DNA of 55,467 bases from Lawsonibacter sp. (GTDB lineage Bacteria > Bacillota > Clostridia > Oscillospirales > Oscillospiraceae), in NCBI GenBank assembly GCA_020025455.1, contig JAHHSC010000002.1:1-55467 (forward strand), given 5' to 3'. How positions within the stretch are numbered: position 1 is the first letter of the stretch; each line of letters opens with the position of its first letter. Below are positions 23,580 through 32,427 of the stretch, piece by piece. The notes under the pieces are model-generated. The model did not search any database and was not told the origin of the DNA. It was given only the letters and a program-made list of their open reading frames with translations. A program made the position numbers and the translations under genes.

Positions 23580-24755
23580 TCACACTGCGTGATAACTGAT
23601 TTTCAGCGTGGTACCGGTCTGACCCACACCCTCACTGCTTGTGATTGTGTGTCGGTCATCCTTGGAGAAGCCGATGGTGTCGCCGTTGCGGAGCTCCACA
23701 TCGTTCTCCAGCACATAGGAGGCAAACCGAACCAGCAGGTCACGGACTTCGGCGGGCTTTCCGTCCGCATCCAGGATCTCCATTTCTTCTTTTCCGAACT
23801 GGCGCATCCCGTCAGTATAGCAGCACAGACCCGTTTCACTGCGGTAAAGCTGGAACCAGATCCAGTTGAGGATAGGCAGCTGCTCCTCCCGCATGGACTG
23901 GGCCAATTCCAGGTAGAAGGCGGGAGCCACCACGGTGGAGCCGGTATAGATGCCAAGCGCACCTCGCTGCTTGCAGCAGCAGGCCATTACCTTGACGAAA
24001 AGCTGTCCGGAGTCCTTGGGATCGCTCTCCTGATCCAGCACGGCTACGGTCAGGTGGGCCTTGTGCGCTCTGACCGCCTCCACAGCGCCTTTCCACATGT
24101 AGTTATTTTCTGCATTCAACTCAGCCTCCTGGCTGGGGATGGGCACAGGCATCAGGCTGATAAAGATTTTCGAGGTGCCGGAGAAGCACAGCAGATCCAC
24201 GCGGCTGCTCTCCTCCTGCTTCACCGTCAAGCCCCAATCGTTTTGCAGGTCGCTTACCAGCTGCGCCCGGTCCCAGTGCGCTTCAGAGAGCAGAGTGAAG
24301 CCCAGGAAAACGTTCTGGTCTGCGGCGGTAGTTTCCTCGTACTCAGACGGCGTTTCCTGCGGAACGTGTGGTTCCGGAACGGACTTGGTTTCCTCAACGG
24401 CCTCGACCGGGTCGGATACAGCCTCGTCCCTCCCACTGGCCTGGTTCATCCAGTATGCGCGGATGCGCTCTACCATGGCGATACAGCGGTCCTTGGCGAT
24501 GGCCTCATCGTAAGGTTCCATTTCACTGAACACATGGCCGCAGTGGGTCAACTCGTCCCCGTCGTAGCCACCGCATACACCCAGCATCCACCGGCTGAAA
24601 AAGCTCTTTTTGTAGCGGAATATGTAGTAGTGAAGCCCGTGGAGCTCAAACTCCCCGGTACACTCAACCTTGGCGGGTTCCTTGCCAAGCTCCTGAGGAT
24701 GCCTGAGCCAATCGACCATGGCCTGCTGCGCTGCCTGCAGCTGTTCGTCGTTCAT
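23580..24755 (-). CDS. DUF4261 domain-containing protein
   Basis: A 391-residue soluble protein. An N-terminal part (about 1-115) with conserved aromatic and glycine residues is joined by an acidic, proline-rich linker (about 116-145) to a C-terminal region that I recognise as DUF4261-like (FLGFTLLSEAHWDRAQLVSDL at its start and GTTLKISYHAV at the very end). No signal peptide or membrane helix is visible. The function is unknown. The start at 24755 has GGAGGAAAC upstream; nine extra codons are open further upstream. It lies 30 bases behind the flavodoxin-like gene, probably in one operon. Confidence 0.7.
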   Translation of the reverse strand: MNDEQLQAAQQAMVDWLRHPQELGKEPAKVECTGEFELHGLHYYIFRYKKSFFSRWMLGVCGGYDGDELTHCGHVFSEMEPYDEAIAKDRCIAMVERIRAYWMNQASGRDEAVSDPVEAVEETKSVPEPHVPQETPSEYEETTAADQNVFLGFTLLSEAHWDRAQLVSDLQNDWGLTVKQEESSRVDLLCFSGTSKIFISLMPVPIPSQEAELNAENNYMWKGAVEAVRAHKAHLTVAVLDQESDPKDSGQLFVKVMACCCKQRGALGIYTGSTVVAPAFYLELAQSMREEQLPILNWIWFQLYRSETGLCCYTDGMRQFGKEEMEILDADGKPAEVRDLLVRFASYVLENDVELRNGDTIGFSKDDRHTITSSEGVGQTGTTLKISYHAV

Positions 24756-24785
24756 CACGTTTCCTCCGTTCTCTGTCTGCATCTG

Positions 24786-25265
24786 TTATAGGTCCAGCTG
24801 AGCCAGCACAGCCTTTAGATCTTGGAGATCCTGGGCATCGGGATGGCTGAGGGCCTGGTCAAAGTTGTCAATACTGACCTGCAGCTGTTTGTCGTCGGGG
24901 TGCTCTCGGAGCATAGAACAATATCGGTCACGGACTGACAGAGGCATTTTGCCCTGACAATAGAAGGAACCGATAATCTGGCAGCTGCTGTCCAGCACAG
25001 CACTGGCCCGCTGGAAAAGCTGTGCCTTGTACTCGCTGCTGCAAAAACCGCAGGTGCCGAAAAGAAACACTTTTTTATTTTTCAGGGTCTTGGCACACGC
25101 CTGGACGGGGTCGGCCATGGAACCCTTGTCCGTCCAGGAACCAAGAAAGACCAGGTCGGCCTCCGCAGGAGTGGGGACCAGGTTATCCCGGTAGGTGTCC
25201 TCAATAAGGTCAGCCAGCATTTTGGTGTTGCCGGTCAGGCTGGCGCAGCATACATTGATTTTCAT
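24786..25265 (-). CDS. Flavodoxin family protein (BilS-like)
   Basis: A 159-residue flavodoxin-fold protein. The FMN phosphate loop SLTGNTK is at residues 9-15, and FLGSWTDKGS and FLFGTCGFCSSEYK mark the other FMN-facing loops. The sequence resembles the small flavodoxin called BilS, found beside the bilirubin reductase gene bilR in gut Clostridia. No bilR is present here, so it could equally be a general electron carrier. The start at 25265 is preceded by GGAGGAAAC; five further upstream codons are in frame. A sigma-A promoter lies at 25385-25413. Confidence 0.78.
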   Translation of the reverse strand: MKINVCCASLTGNTKMLADLIEDTYRDNLVPTPAEADLVFLGSWTDKGSMADPVQACAKTLKNKKVFLFGTCGFCSSEYKAQLFQRASAVLDSSCQIIGSFYCQGKMPLSVRDRYCSMLREHPDDKQLQVSIDNFDQALSHPDAQDLQDLKAVLAQLDL

Positions 25266-25384
25266 GTGCGTTTCCTCCATTGATATACGGATGATATGCG
25301 GAAGGCAAGCAAATGGCGGCCATCGCTGTCCGTCCGCAAAGAGTGGTAAAATTTTGCAGATTTGTCTGCTGTTCCCTGTTGATG

Positions 25385-25413
25385 ATTATACCAAATCAGG
25401 GCCACTCATGCAA
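25385..25413 (-). promoter_or_regulatory. Promoter of the flavodoxin-DUF4261 operon
   Basis: Minus strand TTGCAT (25413-25408), a 17-base spacer, perfect TATAAT (25390-25385). The leader to the flavodoxin start is about 115 bases, and nothing recognisable was seen in it. The rest of the 344-base gap to ptsI holds only the ptsI promoter. Confidence 0.75.
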
Positions 25414-25498
25414 GAAGCGCAGAGGCAACTTCTCCCGCTCTCCGGAGGGGCTCTGGAAATGCGGGGAGTGGGGGAGGAGAACAAGCCTCCGGTTTAAG

Positions 25499-25527
25499 TT
25501 GTAAAAGAGAGTGGTTTGCCTTATACT
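25499..25527 (+). promoter_or_regulatory. Promoter of ptsI
   Basis: TTGTAA (25499-25504), a 17-base spacer, TATACT (25522-25527), 82 bases before the ptsI start. Confidence 0.65.
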
Positions 25528-25609
25528 GTTTTATAGATAGTAAAAGTTCTGCAAAACCGGGAAACCGGGGCTGAGCGGTGTGACATGAACCGGAAATGGG
25601 GGAGAACCT

Positions 25610-27334
25610 ATGAAACTGAGCGGCATCCCCATCAACAGCGGCATTGCCATCGGACGGGTGATGCGCTATCTGCCCGACTGCGGGGAAAAGGGCGAGAAAG
25701 CACGGGACGCAGCAATCTGCGCAGAGGAGGAACTGGACCGTTACCGCAGGGCGGCCGAGGAGGTACGCCAGGAGCTGAAGCAGCTGGTGCGGCAGGCATC
25801 GGAAGAGGGGCAGGCACACAGCGACATTTTCTATGCCCATGTAGCGATGCTGGAGGACAAGATGCTCAACGCGGAAATCGCGGACTGCATTACAAAGGAG
25901 CATATGCGGGCATCCAATGCGGTATGCAGGGTATTTAACCGATTTGAGGCCATGCTCCGTCATACAGGGGAGCCTCTGATTCAGGAGCGGGCGGCGGACC
26001 TTTCCGACATTCGCCTGCGCCTGCTGCAGAGATTCAGCGGCCAGCCAAGGCATGATCTTTCCAAGCTGCCCGGACCGGTGGTCGTGGTGGCGAAGGATCT
26101 GCTGCCGTCGGATACCGCCACCCTGGACCGAAAAAACGTGCTGGCCATTGTGACAGAGGGCGGCAGTCTTACCTCTCACTCTGCGATCATTGCCTGTAGC
26201 TACGGTATTCCGGCGGTGCTGGGGGTGTCCGGTGCCGTCAGCAAGCTGCGGGACGGCGAGACCGTTGTGGTGGACGGGGTCAGCGGGTGCGTCCACACCC
26301 AGGTAGCCGGGGAGGAAATGAAGCGGTTCTGCCTGCTCCGCGACCAAATGCTGCGGGAGAAGGAGCGGGCCATGGGGGTTCGCAATGCACAGCCCATTAC
26401 AAAAGACGGCAGGCGTATCGGGGTCAAACTGAATATGGAGGCCCTGACGCAGGACGTGCTGGACGCCCGCTCCTGTGTGGACGGGGTAGGACTGTTCCGC
26501 ACGGAATTTCTGTACATGGACCGCCCGGAACCCCCCTCAGAGGAGGAGCAGTTTCAAGTCTACCGCCGGGTGGCCGAGGCATTCGGCGGAAAGGCGGTCA
26601 CGCTGCGGACCCTGGACCTTGGAGGGGATAAGCAGGCCGGGTGTTTGAACCTACCCCACGAGGAAAATCCGTTTTTAGGCAGCCGTGCCCTGCGCCTGTG
26701 CCTTTCCAGACCAGAACTCTTCCGCACCCAGCTGCGTGCTGCGCTTCGGGCTTCCGTCTATGGAAATCTGCAACTCATGCTGCCCATGGTGAGCAGCGTA
26801 GAGGATATCCGGGCTGCCAGGGTCGTGCTGGAGCAGGCCAAAACGCAGCTGCGGGAACGCGGGCAGCCGTTTCAGGCGCATATCCCGGTTGGCATCATGG
26901 TCGAAATCCCATCCATCGCCCTGGTGGCTGACCTGGCCGCCCGAGAGGTGGATTTTGCCAGCATCGGCACCAACGATTTGTGCCAGTACCTGATGGCCGC
27001 TGACCGAAAAAATCCAGCGGTAGCGACCTACTACCGAACCCTTCACCCGGCCATGCTGCGGCTGATCAGCCTGGTGACGGAGGCATTCCACCGGCTTGGA
27101 AAGCAGGTTTCGGTCTGTGGTGAGATGGGCGGGAATCCGGTGACGGCTCTGGCGCTGATCGGCCTGGGAGTAGACAGCCTGAGCGTGGGCGTATCCGCAC
27201 TGCCCGGAATCAAAAAAATGATTCCTTCCATCTCGGCGCATGAAGCGAAGAACCAGATGGATCGGCTGCAAAAACAGTGCCTGACAAAAGATATCGAGCG
27301 AGCGCTGCAAGAGCTTCTTGATTCTGCGCTGTGA
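25610..27334 (+). CDS. ptsI: PTS enzyme I (phosphoenolpyruvate-protein phosphotransferase)
   Basis: A 574-residue enzyme I, which takes phosphate from PEP onto its active-site histidine and passes it to HPr. The swivelling domain carries the phospho-histidine motif GGSLTSHSAIIA near residue 190. The PEP-binding barrel has FRTEFLYMDR, TLDLGGDKQ, and the conserved cysteine in VSVCGEMGGNP near the C-terminus. Length and order are normal for PtsI, not the GAF-containing PtsP. GGGGGAG precedes the ATG. HPr is not adjacent but lies at 35761, separated by the aromatic operon and mutS2. The gene is followed by a hairpin at 27432. Confidence 0.96.
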   Translation: MKLSGIPINSGIAIGRVMRYLPDCGEKGEKARDAAICAEEELDRYRRAAEEVRQELKQLVRQASEEGQAHSDIFYAHVAMLEDKMLNAEIADCITKEHMRASNAVCRVFNRFEAMLRHTGEPLIQERAADLSDIRLRLLQRFSGQPRHDLSKLPGPVVVVAKDLLPSDTATLDRKNVLAIVTEGGSLTSHSAIIACSYGIPAVLGVSGAVSKLRDGETVVVDGVSGCVHTQVAGEEMKRFCLLRDQMLREKERAMGVRNAQPITKDGRRIGVKLNMEALTQDVLDARSCVDGVGLFRTEFLYMDRPEPPSEEEQFQVYRRVAEAFGGKAVTLRTLDLGGDKQAGCLNLPHEENPFLGSRALRLCLSRPELFRTQLRAALRASVYGNLQLMLPMVSSVEDIRAARVVLEQAKTQLRERGQPFQAHIPVGIMVEIPSIALVADLAAREVDFASIGTNDLCQYLMAADRKNPAVATYYRTLHPAMLRLISLVTEAFHRLGKQVSVCGEMGGNPVTALALIGLGVDSLSVGVSALPGIKKMIPSISAHEAKNQMDRLQKQCLTKDIERALQELLDSAL

Positions 27335-27431
27335 ATGTGTTACTCTGCTATAGCATACATCCATAATTTATGACATACCGGGCAGGGGCCCGATCATATG
27401 GAGCAGAGCCCCGAGACCATATACGCTTTTC

Positions 27432-27461
27432 TGCCCGCGGAATCAATTCCACGGGCATTTT
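27432..27461 (+). terminator. Terminator-like hairpin after ptsI
   Basis: TGCCCG-C-GGAA / TTCC-A-CGGGCA with the loop TCAA, then TTTTA. It lies about 100 bases after the ptsI stop and directly before the aromatic operon, so it may end ptsI or attenuate aroB. Confidence 0.65.
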
Positions 27462-27489
27462 ATAACGGGACCAGAGGAGGAACGCAAAA

Positions 27490-27645
27490 ATGGACGGCAA
27501 TCAGAACCACGATACGGAAGATAAGAAGGGACGCTTCCCTCTGGAAAGCCGTATGGACCATCCGGAGGAGACAGTGATTCAGGTGGGAAACGAAAAAAGC
27601 GCTGGAGGCCGGACAAGCTGTGAGACTACCCGTGGAGGTGTTCCG
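27490..27645 (+). other. 52-codon in-frame segment ahead of aroB with its own ribosome site
   Basis: The gap between ptsI and aroB holds an open stretch that begins with ATG after a very strong site (AGAGGAGG, 27474-27481) and runs in frame into aroB without a stop. Its product would be hydrophilic and charged (MDGNQNHDTEDKKGR...) and matches nothing I know in AroB. AroB proteins normally begin where the internal ATG at 27646 lies, which also has GTGGAGGTG upstream. It is either a real N-terminal extension, an alternative start, or a remnant. Confidence 0.45.
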
Positions 27646-28704
27646 ATGAAGCGTATCGCCGTGCCTGTATCCCAGCCCTATGAGGTGCTGGTGGGCTCCG
27701 GTTTGCTGGAGCGGGTGGGGGAGCTATCCGCCCCGCTGCTGTCCGGCCGCCGCGCCGTGCTGGTGTCCGACAGCAACGTGTGGCCGCTCTACGGTCAGCA
27801 GGTGACAGACAGTCTGCAAAAGGCCGATTTCCGGGTGGAGCGGTTTATCTTTGAAGCCGGGGAGAAGTCCAAGACCCCCCAGACTCTGCTGGACCTGCTG
27901 AACCATATGGCAGAGTGGGAACTGGGTCGGGCGGACAGCGTGTTTGCCTTGGGCGGCGGGGTCACCGGCGATCTGGCCGGGCTGGCTGCCGCCCTCTATC
28001 AGCGGGGGATCAGCTGTGTTCAGCTGCCCACCTCGCTGCTGGCGATGGTGGACTCCTCGGTCGGCGGTAAGACCGCTGTGGACCTGCCCAAGGGAAAGAA
28101 TCTGGTTGGCACCTTTACGCAGCCAAGACTGGTGCTCTGCGACCCGGATGCGCTGGCGACCCTGCCTGCACGGGTGGAGGCCGAGGGCTGGGCCGAGGTC
28201 ATCAAGTACGGGATGCTGGGCAGCCGGGAACTGCTGGATGAATTGGCGGCTGGCCGCGAGGACGTGGACGTGGAGGACGTGATCTGCCGCTGTATTACCA
28301 TGAAACGGGATCTGGTCACGCAGGATGAGCGGGACACCGGGCCGCGGCAGCTGTTGAATTTTGGTCATACGATCGGTCACGCGGTCGAGCGCTGCGCCGG
28401 GTATGGAATCTACCACGGTGAGGGAGTGGCTATGGGCATGGCCATTATGACCCGTGCCTGTGTGCGTCAGGGCCTGTGCACACCCCAGTGCCGGACCGTT
28501 CTGGAGGACCTGCTGGAACGCTACCACCTGCCAAAGACCTGCCCCATTGGGGTGGAGAGACTGCTGGAGGCCGCGCGGATGGATAAGAAACGCCGCGGTG
28601 ATGCCATCACCCTGGTGCAGCCCAGCCAGCCGGGCCGCTGTATCCTGCGCAAGGCGGACTACCGGGACTTGGCCCAGATACTCGAGGAAGGAATACCGCT
28701 GTGA
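27646..28704 (+). CDS. aroB: 3-dehydroquinate synthase
   Basis: A 352-residue AroB, which converts DAHP to 3-dehydroquinate using NAD+ and a divalent metal. Visible motifs are the NAD-site FALGGGVTGDLAGLAAALY, LPTSLLAMVDSSVGGKTAVD, the metal ligand glutamate in EGWAEVIKYG, NFGHTIGHAVE and YHGEGVAMGM. The start is ATG 27646 by family N-terminus and Shine-Dalgarno, although translation from 27490 is also possible. It opens the aromatic operon; its stop overlaps the aroA start by four bases (GTGA). No DAHP synthase gene is in the window. Confidence 0.96.
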   Translation: MKRIAVPVSQPYEVLVGSGLLERVGELSAPLLSGRRAVLVSDSNVWPLYGQQVTDSLQKADFRVERFIFEAGEKSKTPQTLLDLLNHMAEWELGRADSVFALGGGVTGDLAGLAAALYQRGISCVQLPTSLLAMVDSSVGGKTAVDLPKGKNLVGTFTQPRLVLCDPDALATLPARVEAEGWAEVIKYGMLGSRELLDELAAGREDVDVEDVICRCITMKRDLVTQDERDTGPRQLLNFGHTIGHAVERCAGYGIYHGEGVAMGMAIMTRACVRQGLCTPQCRTVLEDLLERYHLPKTCPIGVERLLEAARMDKKRRGDAITLVQPSQPGRCILRKADYRDLAQILEEGIPL

Positions 28705-29882
28705 GAAGCTATACCGTAATGCCCTGCCATCTGGCAGGAGAAGTCACGCCGCCGCCCAGCAAAAGCCAGCTCCACCGACTGCTGATTGCCGCCGCGCTGG
28801 CAGGACAGGAGCTGCCGCCGCCCACCCTGGAGGATGGGGAGGACATCGCCGCCACCCGGCGCTGTCTTGCCGCTCTGCTGGACAAAGGGGGAGGACTGCC
28901 CACGTTCGATTGCGGGGAGTCCGGGTCCACCCTGCGCTTTTTGATTCCACTGGCTCTGGCCCTGCGGGGCGGCGGTGTGTTCATAGGACACGGACGGCTT
29001 ATGGAACGTCCACTCGGCCCCTACTTTGAACTGTTCCGCCAGAAACACATCGCCTGGAGTCTGAAGGAGAACGTGCTCACGGTAGACGGGTGGCTGTCTC
29101 CAGGCAGGTTTGTCCTGCCCGGCCATGTGTCCAGCCAGTTTATAACCGGCCTGCTCTTTGCACTGCCGCTTCTGGGAGGGGAAAGCTGCATTTCCCTGAG
29201 TACCCCGCTGGAAAGTAGGCCCTATGTGGACTTGACCCTGGATGTGCTCATGCACTCCGGGATCAAAATAGACATAAATGAAAATACCTTTACAGTATAT
29301 GGAAATCAAACGTATCAAGAGCTGCCAAACGGGGCAGAGGCCGACTGGTCCCAGGCGGCCTTCTGGGTTGCCGCCAACTTTTTGAACCAGCAGGTGAGCC
29401 TGCGGGGGCTGGACCCAAATTCCGCTCAGGGGGACAGCATCATCGCCCGCTGGTACTGGCAGATGGCCCGGCCGGGACCGCTGGAGCTGGATCTGAGACA
29501 GACCCCCGACCTGCTGCCCCCTGTGGCGCTGATGGCGGCAGTTCGGGCCGGTCAGACGCGCCTATACGGGGCGGCACGGCTCCGGGACAAGGAGAGTGAC
29601 CGACTGGCAGCTGTAACACAGGTGCTGTCCGCCATAGGCGCACAGGTGGAGGAGCAGCCGGACGGGCTGCTTTTGACCGGCCGACCCTGTTTGAAGGGCG
29701 GCGTTACGGTGGACCCGGCGGGAGATCACCGCATCGCCATGATGGCCGCTGTGGCGGCCTCAGTCTGTGCGGAACCGGTCACGATTTTGAATGTAGACTG
29801 TGTGAAAAAGTCCTACCCGGCTTTCTGGGAGGTCTACCAAGGGTTAGGGGGAAAATTGGATGTCTCTGTATCTGGGAAATAA
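28701..29882 (+). CDS. aroA: 3-phosphoshikimate 1-carboxyvinyltransferase (EPSP synthase)
   Basis: A 393-residue EPSP synthase joining PEP and shikimate-3-phosphate. Motifs: PPPSKSQLHRLLIAAAL (substrate-binding PSKS), GESGSTLRFL (PEP/glyphosate-site loop, with Phe where E. coli has Pro101), GRLMERPLGPY, SSQFITGLLFALPLL, ADWSQAAFW (catalytic Asp), LRDKESDRLAA (catalytic Glu), and DHRIAMMAAV. It is somewhat shorter than the E. coli enzyme. It starts with GTG overlapping the aroB stop, and its end overlaps aroC by 23 bases. Confidence 0.95.
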   Translation: MRSYTVMPCHLAGEVTPPPSKSQLHRLLIAAALAGQELPPPTLEDGEDIAATRRCLAALLDKGGGLPTFDCGESGSTLRFLIPLALALRGGGVFIGHGRLMERPLGPYFELFRQKHIAWSLKENVLTVDGWLSPGRFVLPGHVSSQFITGLLFALPLLGGESCISLSTPLESRPYVDLTLDVLMHSGIKIDINENTFTVYGNQTYQELPNGAEADWSQAAFWVAANFLNQQVSLRGLDPNSAQGDSIIARWYWQMARPGPLELDLRQTPDLLPPVALMAAVRAGQTRLYGAARLRDKESDRLAAVTQVLSAIGAQVEEQPDGLLLTGRPCLKGGVTVDPAGDHRIAMMAAVAASVCAEPVTILNVDCVKKSYPAFWEVYQGLGGKLDVSVSGK

Positions 29883-30933
29883 GCTGCGTCTTTCGGTGTT
29901 CGGACAGTCCCACGCCCCTGCGGTCGGGATGACGGTGGAGGGACTGCCTGCGGGGGAGCCGGTGGATCTGGAAGAGCTGCAGCGGTTTTTGAACCGCCGT
30001 GCCCCGGGTGGCAATGCCCTGTCAACTGCCCGCCGGGAGGAGGACAAACCCCGCTTTTTGAGCGGCCTGCTGGATGACCGCACCTGCGGTGCACCCATCA
30101 CCGCTGTCATTGAAAATCACGATGTCCGCTCCAAAGACTATGAGGCGTTGACCGATGTGCCCCGGCCCGGCCACGCCGATTACACCGCCCAGGTGAAGTA
30201 CGGCGGCAGCCAGGATCAGCGGGGCGGCGGTGCCTTTTCAGGCCGCATGACCGCCCCCCTGTGTGTGGCGGGGGGGCTCTGCCTTCAACTGCTAAAGCGC
30301 AGAGAAATCAGCATCCATGCCCACATCCGCTCCATCGGGGCGGTGGAGGATCGGCCTTTTGACCCCATGGGGGAGGAAGAACAGGCGCTTCAGCTGCTTC
30401 AGCAGGCGGAATTTCCAACGCTGAGCCGGGAGGCCGGGGCCGAGATGGGCCGTCGTATTCTCCAGGCGAAAGAGGAGGGCGACTCCCTCGGCGGGGTGGT
30501 GGAGTGCCTGGTCACCGGCCTGCCCGCCGGTTTGGGCGGGCCGCTCTTTGATGGGCTGGAGGGGAAACTGGCTGCGGCGCTCTTTGCCATCCCTGCGGTG
30601 AAAGGGGTGGACTTCGGTGCCGGGTTTGATGCGGCCTCCATGCGGGGCTCTGAGCACAACGACCCCTTTGATGTGTGCCACGGACAGATCGTCACCACAA
30701 GCAACCATGCAGGCGGGATCTTGGGCGGTATCTCCAATGGGATGCCGCTGGTGTTCCGGGCGGCGTTCAAGCCTACCCCATCCATTGCCAAGGAGCAGCA
30801 GAGCGTGAGTCTGAGCCGAATGGAGCGGACCACGGTCTCGGTGCCCGGCCGCCATGATCCCTGTGTGGTGCCCAGGGCTGTGCCCGTGGTGGAGGCGGTG
30901 GCCGCCCTGGTTCTGCTGGATCAGCTGTTGTAA
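29860..30933 (+). CDS. aroC: Chorismate synthase
   Basis: A 357-residue chorismate synthase, which eliminates phosphate from EPSP using reduced FMN. Motifs: GQSHAPAVGMTVEGLPAG at the N-terminus, RAPGGNALSTARREEDKP, RPGHADYTAQVKYG with the catalytic His region, RGGGAFSGRMTAP, SEHNDPF, SNHAGGILGGISNG and the C-terminal GRHDPCVVPRAVPVVEA. Length is normal. The start lies inside the end of aroA (23-base overlap) with a GGGGGA site. The fusion gene follows after nine bases. Confidence 0.97.
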   Translation: MSLYLGNKLRLSVFGQSHAPAVGMTVEGLPAGEPVDLEELQRFLNRRAPGGNALSTARREEDKPRFLSGLLDDRTCGAPITAVIENHDVRSKDYEALTDVPRPGHADYTAQVKYGGSQDQRGGGAFSGRMTAPLCVAGGLCLQLLKRREISIHAHIRSIGAVEDRPFDPMGEEEQALQLLQQAEFPTLSREAGAEMGRRILQAKEEGDSLGGVVECLVTGLPAGLGGPLFDGLEGKLAAALFAIPAVKGVDFGAGFDAASMRGSEHNDPFDVCHGQIVTTSNHAGGILGGISNGMPLVFRAAFKPTPSIAKEQQSVSLSRMERTTVSVPGRHDPCVVPRAVPVVEAVAALVLLDQLL

Positions 30934-30942
30934 GGAGACATT

Positions 30943-32427
30943 ATGGAACAAATGGAGGAACTTCGCCGCCGTATCGATGAGATCGACGGGAAGCTTGTGG
31001 AGCTTCTAACGGCCCGCATGACCATAAGCGGCCAGATGGCCCAATATAAAAAGACAGTGGACGGCTGCGTGCTTGTCCCGGATCGGGAGCGTGCCCTGCT
31101 GAACCGGGTGGAGGAGCTGACCGAGCCGGAGCTGCGCGCACCCATCCAAAGCGTCTACAAATCCATTCTGTCTGCCAGCCGTGCCATTCAGAAACAGCAG
31201 GGCTGCGGACGCTTCGGCCTGGTAGGGGAACGGCTCAACTACAGCTTTTCTCCTGCGATCCATAAGAAGCTGGGCGGATATTCCTATCAGCTTTTTGAAC
31301 GGAAGGCGGAGGAAGTGGAACCCTTCCTGCGAAAAGGAGCGTTTGACGGTCTTAACATCACCATCCCTTACAAAAAGACCGTAATGAAGTTTTGCGATGC
31401 GCTGACCGAGCAGGCCCGCCGCATCGGAAGTGTCAACACCATTGTTCGCCAACCTGATGGGACCCTGCTGGGACACAATACCGACTATGATGGCTTCTGT
31501 TACCTGATCCGCTCTGCCGGGGCAGAGGTGCAGGGAAAGAAGGTGCTGGTGCTGGGCAGCGGCGGGAGCTCGCTCACGGTCCAAACTGTGCTGCGCGATA
31601 TGGGGGCCGGTGAGGTGGTGGTCATCTCACGCAGCGGACCCAACCACTACGGCAATCTGTCCCGGCACCGTGACGCTGCCATCCTGGTGAACACCACCCC
31701 GGTGGGCACCTATCCGGACACAGGCCGGTCGCCGGTGAATCTGGACCTGTTTCCTGATTTGGAGTGGGTTTTTGACCTCATCTACAACCCTGCCATGACC
31801 CAGCTGCTTCTGGACGCGGAGAAACGGCAGATTGGCCGCATGGGTGGACTCGGTATGCTGGTGGCCCAGGCCAAGGCGGCGGCAGAGCTGTTTTTGGAGC
31901 GGCCCCTGCCCGATAGCATGGTGGAACAGATTGTGGCGCAGATGGAGTGGGAGAGCAAAAATCTGCTTCTCATTGGGATGCCCGGCTGCGGCAAGTCCAC
32001 CGTGGGCAGAGCGCTGGCCCGGCGCCTGAACCGGCCCTTTATCGACCTGGACGAGATGGTGGAGGAGAGGGCCGGCACCTCCATCCCGTCTATGTTCGAG
32101 CGGGAGGGAGAGGAACACTTCCGCCAGCTGGAGCACCAGGTGCTCACGGAGGTGGGCAAGGGCTCCGGGGCCGTCATTGCCACAGGCGGTGGTATCGTGA
32201 CCAGACCGGAAAACTGGTGCCCCATGCGCCAAAACTCAACCGTTATTTTTCTGCGCCGCCCACTAAACGAGCTGTCCGCTGCCGGCCGGCCCCTGTCCCA
32301 GCGTGACGGGGTGAAGAAGCTGTATCAAGCCCGTCTGCCGCTTTACGAGCAAGCGGCCCAACTGACGGTGGAGAATGAGACGGTGGAGGGTACGGTGTCT
32401 GAGATCATAAGGAGGCTGAAGAAGTGA
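30943..32427 (+). CDS. Trifunctional chorismate mutase / shikimate dehydrogenase / shikimate kinase fusion
   Basis: A 494-residue fusion of three aromatic-pathway enzymes. Residues 1-86 are an AroQ-type chorismate mutase (R8-R10 region, EIDGKLVELLTARM, VPDRERALL). Residues 87-335 are shikimate dehydrogenase, with substrate site NYSFSPAIH, catalytic Lys144 in NITIPYKK, Asp181 in GHNTDYDGF and a glycine loop GSGGSS at about 205-210. Residues 340-494 are shikimate kinase with P-loop GMPGCGKST (345-353), DLDEMVEE, GGG, and an arginine lid RPLSQRD. All key residues are present, so all three activities are expected. The ATG has TAAGGAG upstream. The gene lies between aroC and aroQ and overlaps aroQ by four bases. 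Confidence 0.93.
   Translation: MEQMEELRRRIDEIDGKLVELLTARMTISGQMAQYKKTVDGCVLVPDRERALLNRVEELTEPELRAPIQSVYKSILSASRAIQKQQGCGRFGLVGERLNYSFSPAIHKKLGGYSYQLFERKAEEVEPFLRKGAFDGLNITIPYKKTVMKFCDALTEQARRIGSVNTIVRQPDGTLLGHNTDYDGFCYLIRSAGAEVQGKKVLVLGSGGSSLTVQTVLRDMGAGEVVVISRSGPNHYGNLSRHRDAAILVNTTPVGTYPDTGRSPVNLDLFPDLEWVFDLIYNPAMTQLLLDAEKRQIGRMGGLGMLVAQAKAAAELFLERPLPDSMVEQIVAQMEWESKNLLLIGMPGCGKSTVGRALARRLNRPFIDLDEMVEERAGTSIPSMFEREGEEHFRQLEHQVLTEVGKGSGAVIATGGGIVTRPENWCPMRQNSTVIFLRRPLNELSAAGRPLSQRDGVKKLYQARLPLYEQAAQLTVENETVEGTVSEIIRRLKK

Noticed and set aside
27335..27489. T-box riboswitch before the aromatic operon
   Set aside because: No T-box core sequence or specifier stem-loop could be found; only a terminator-like hairpin is present.
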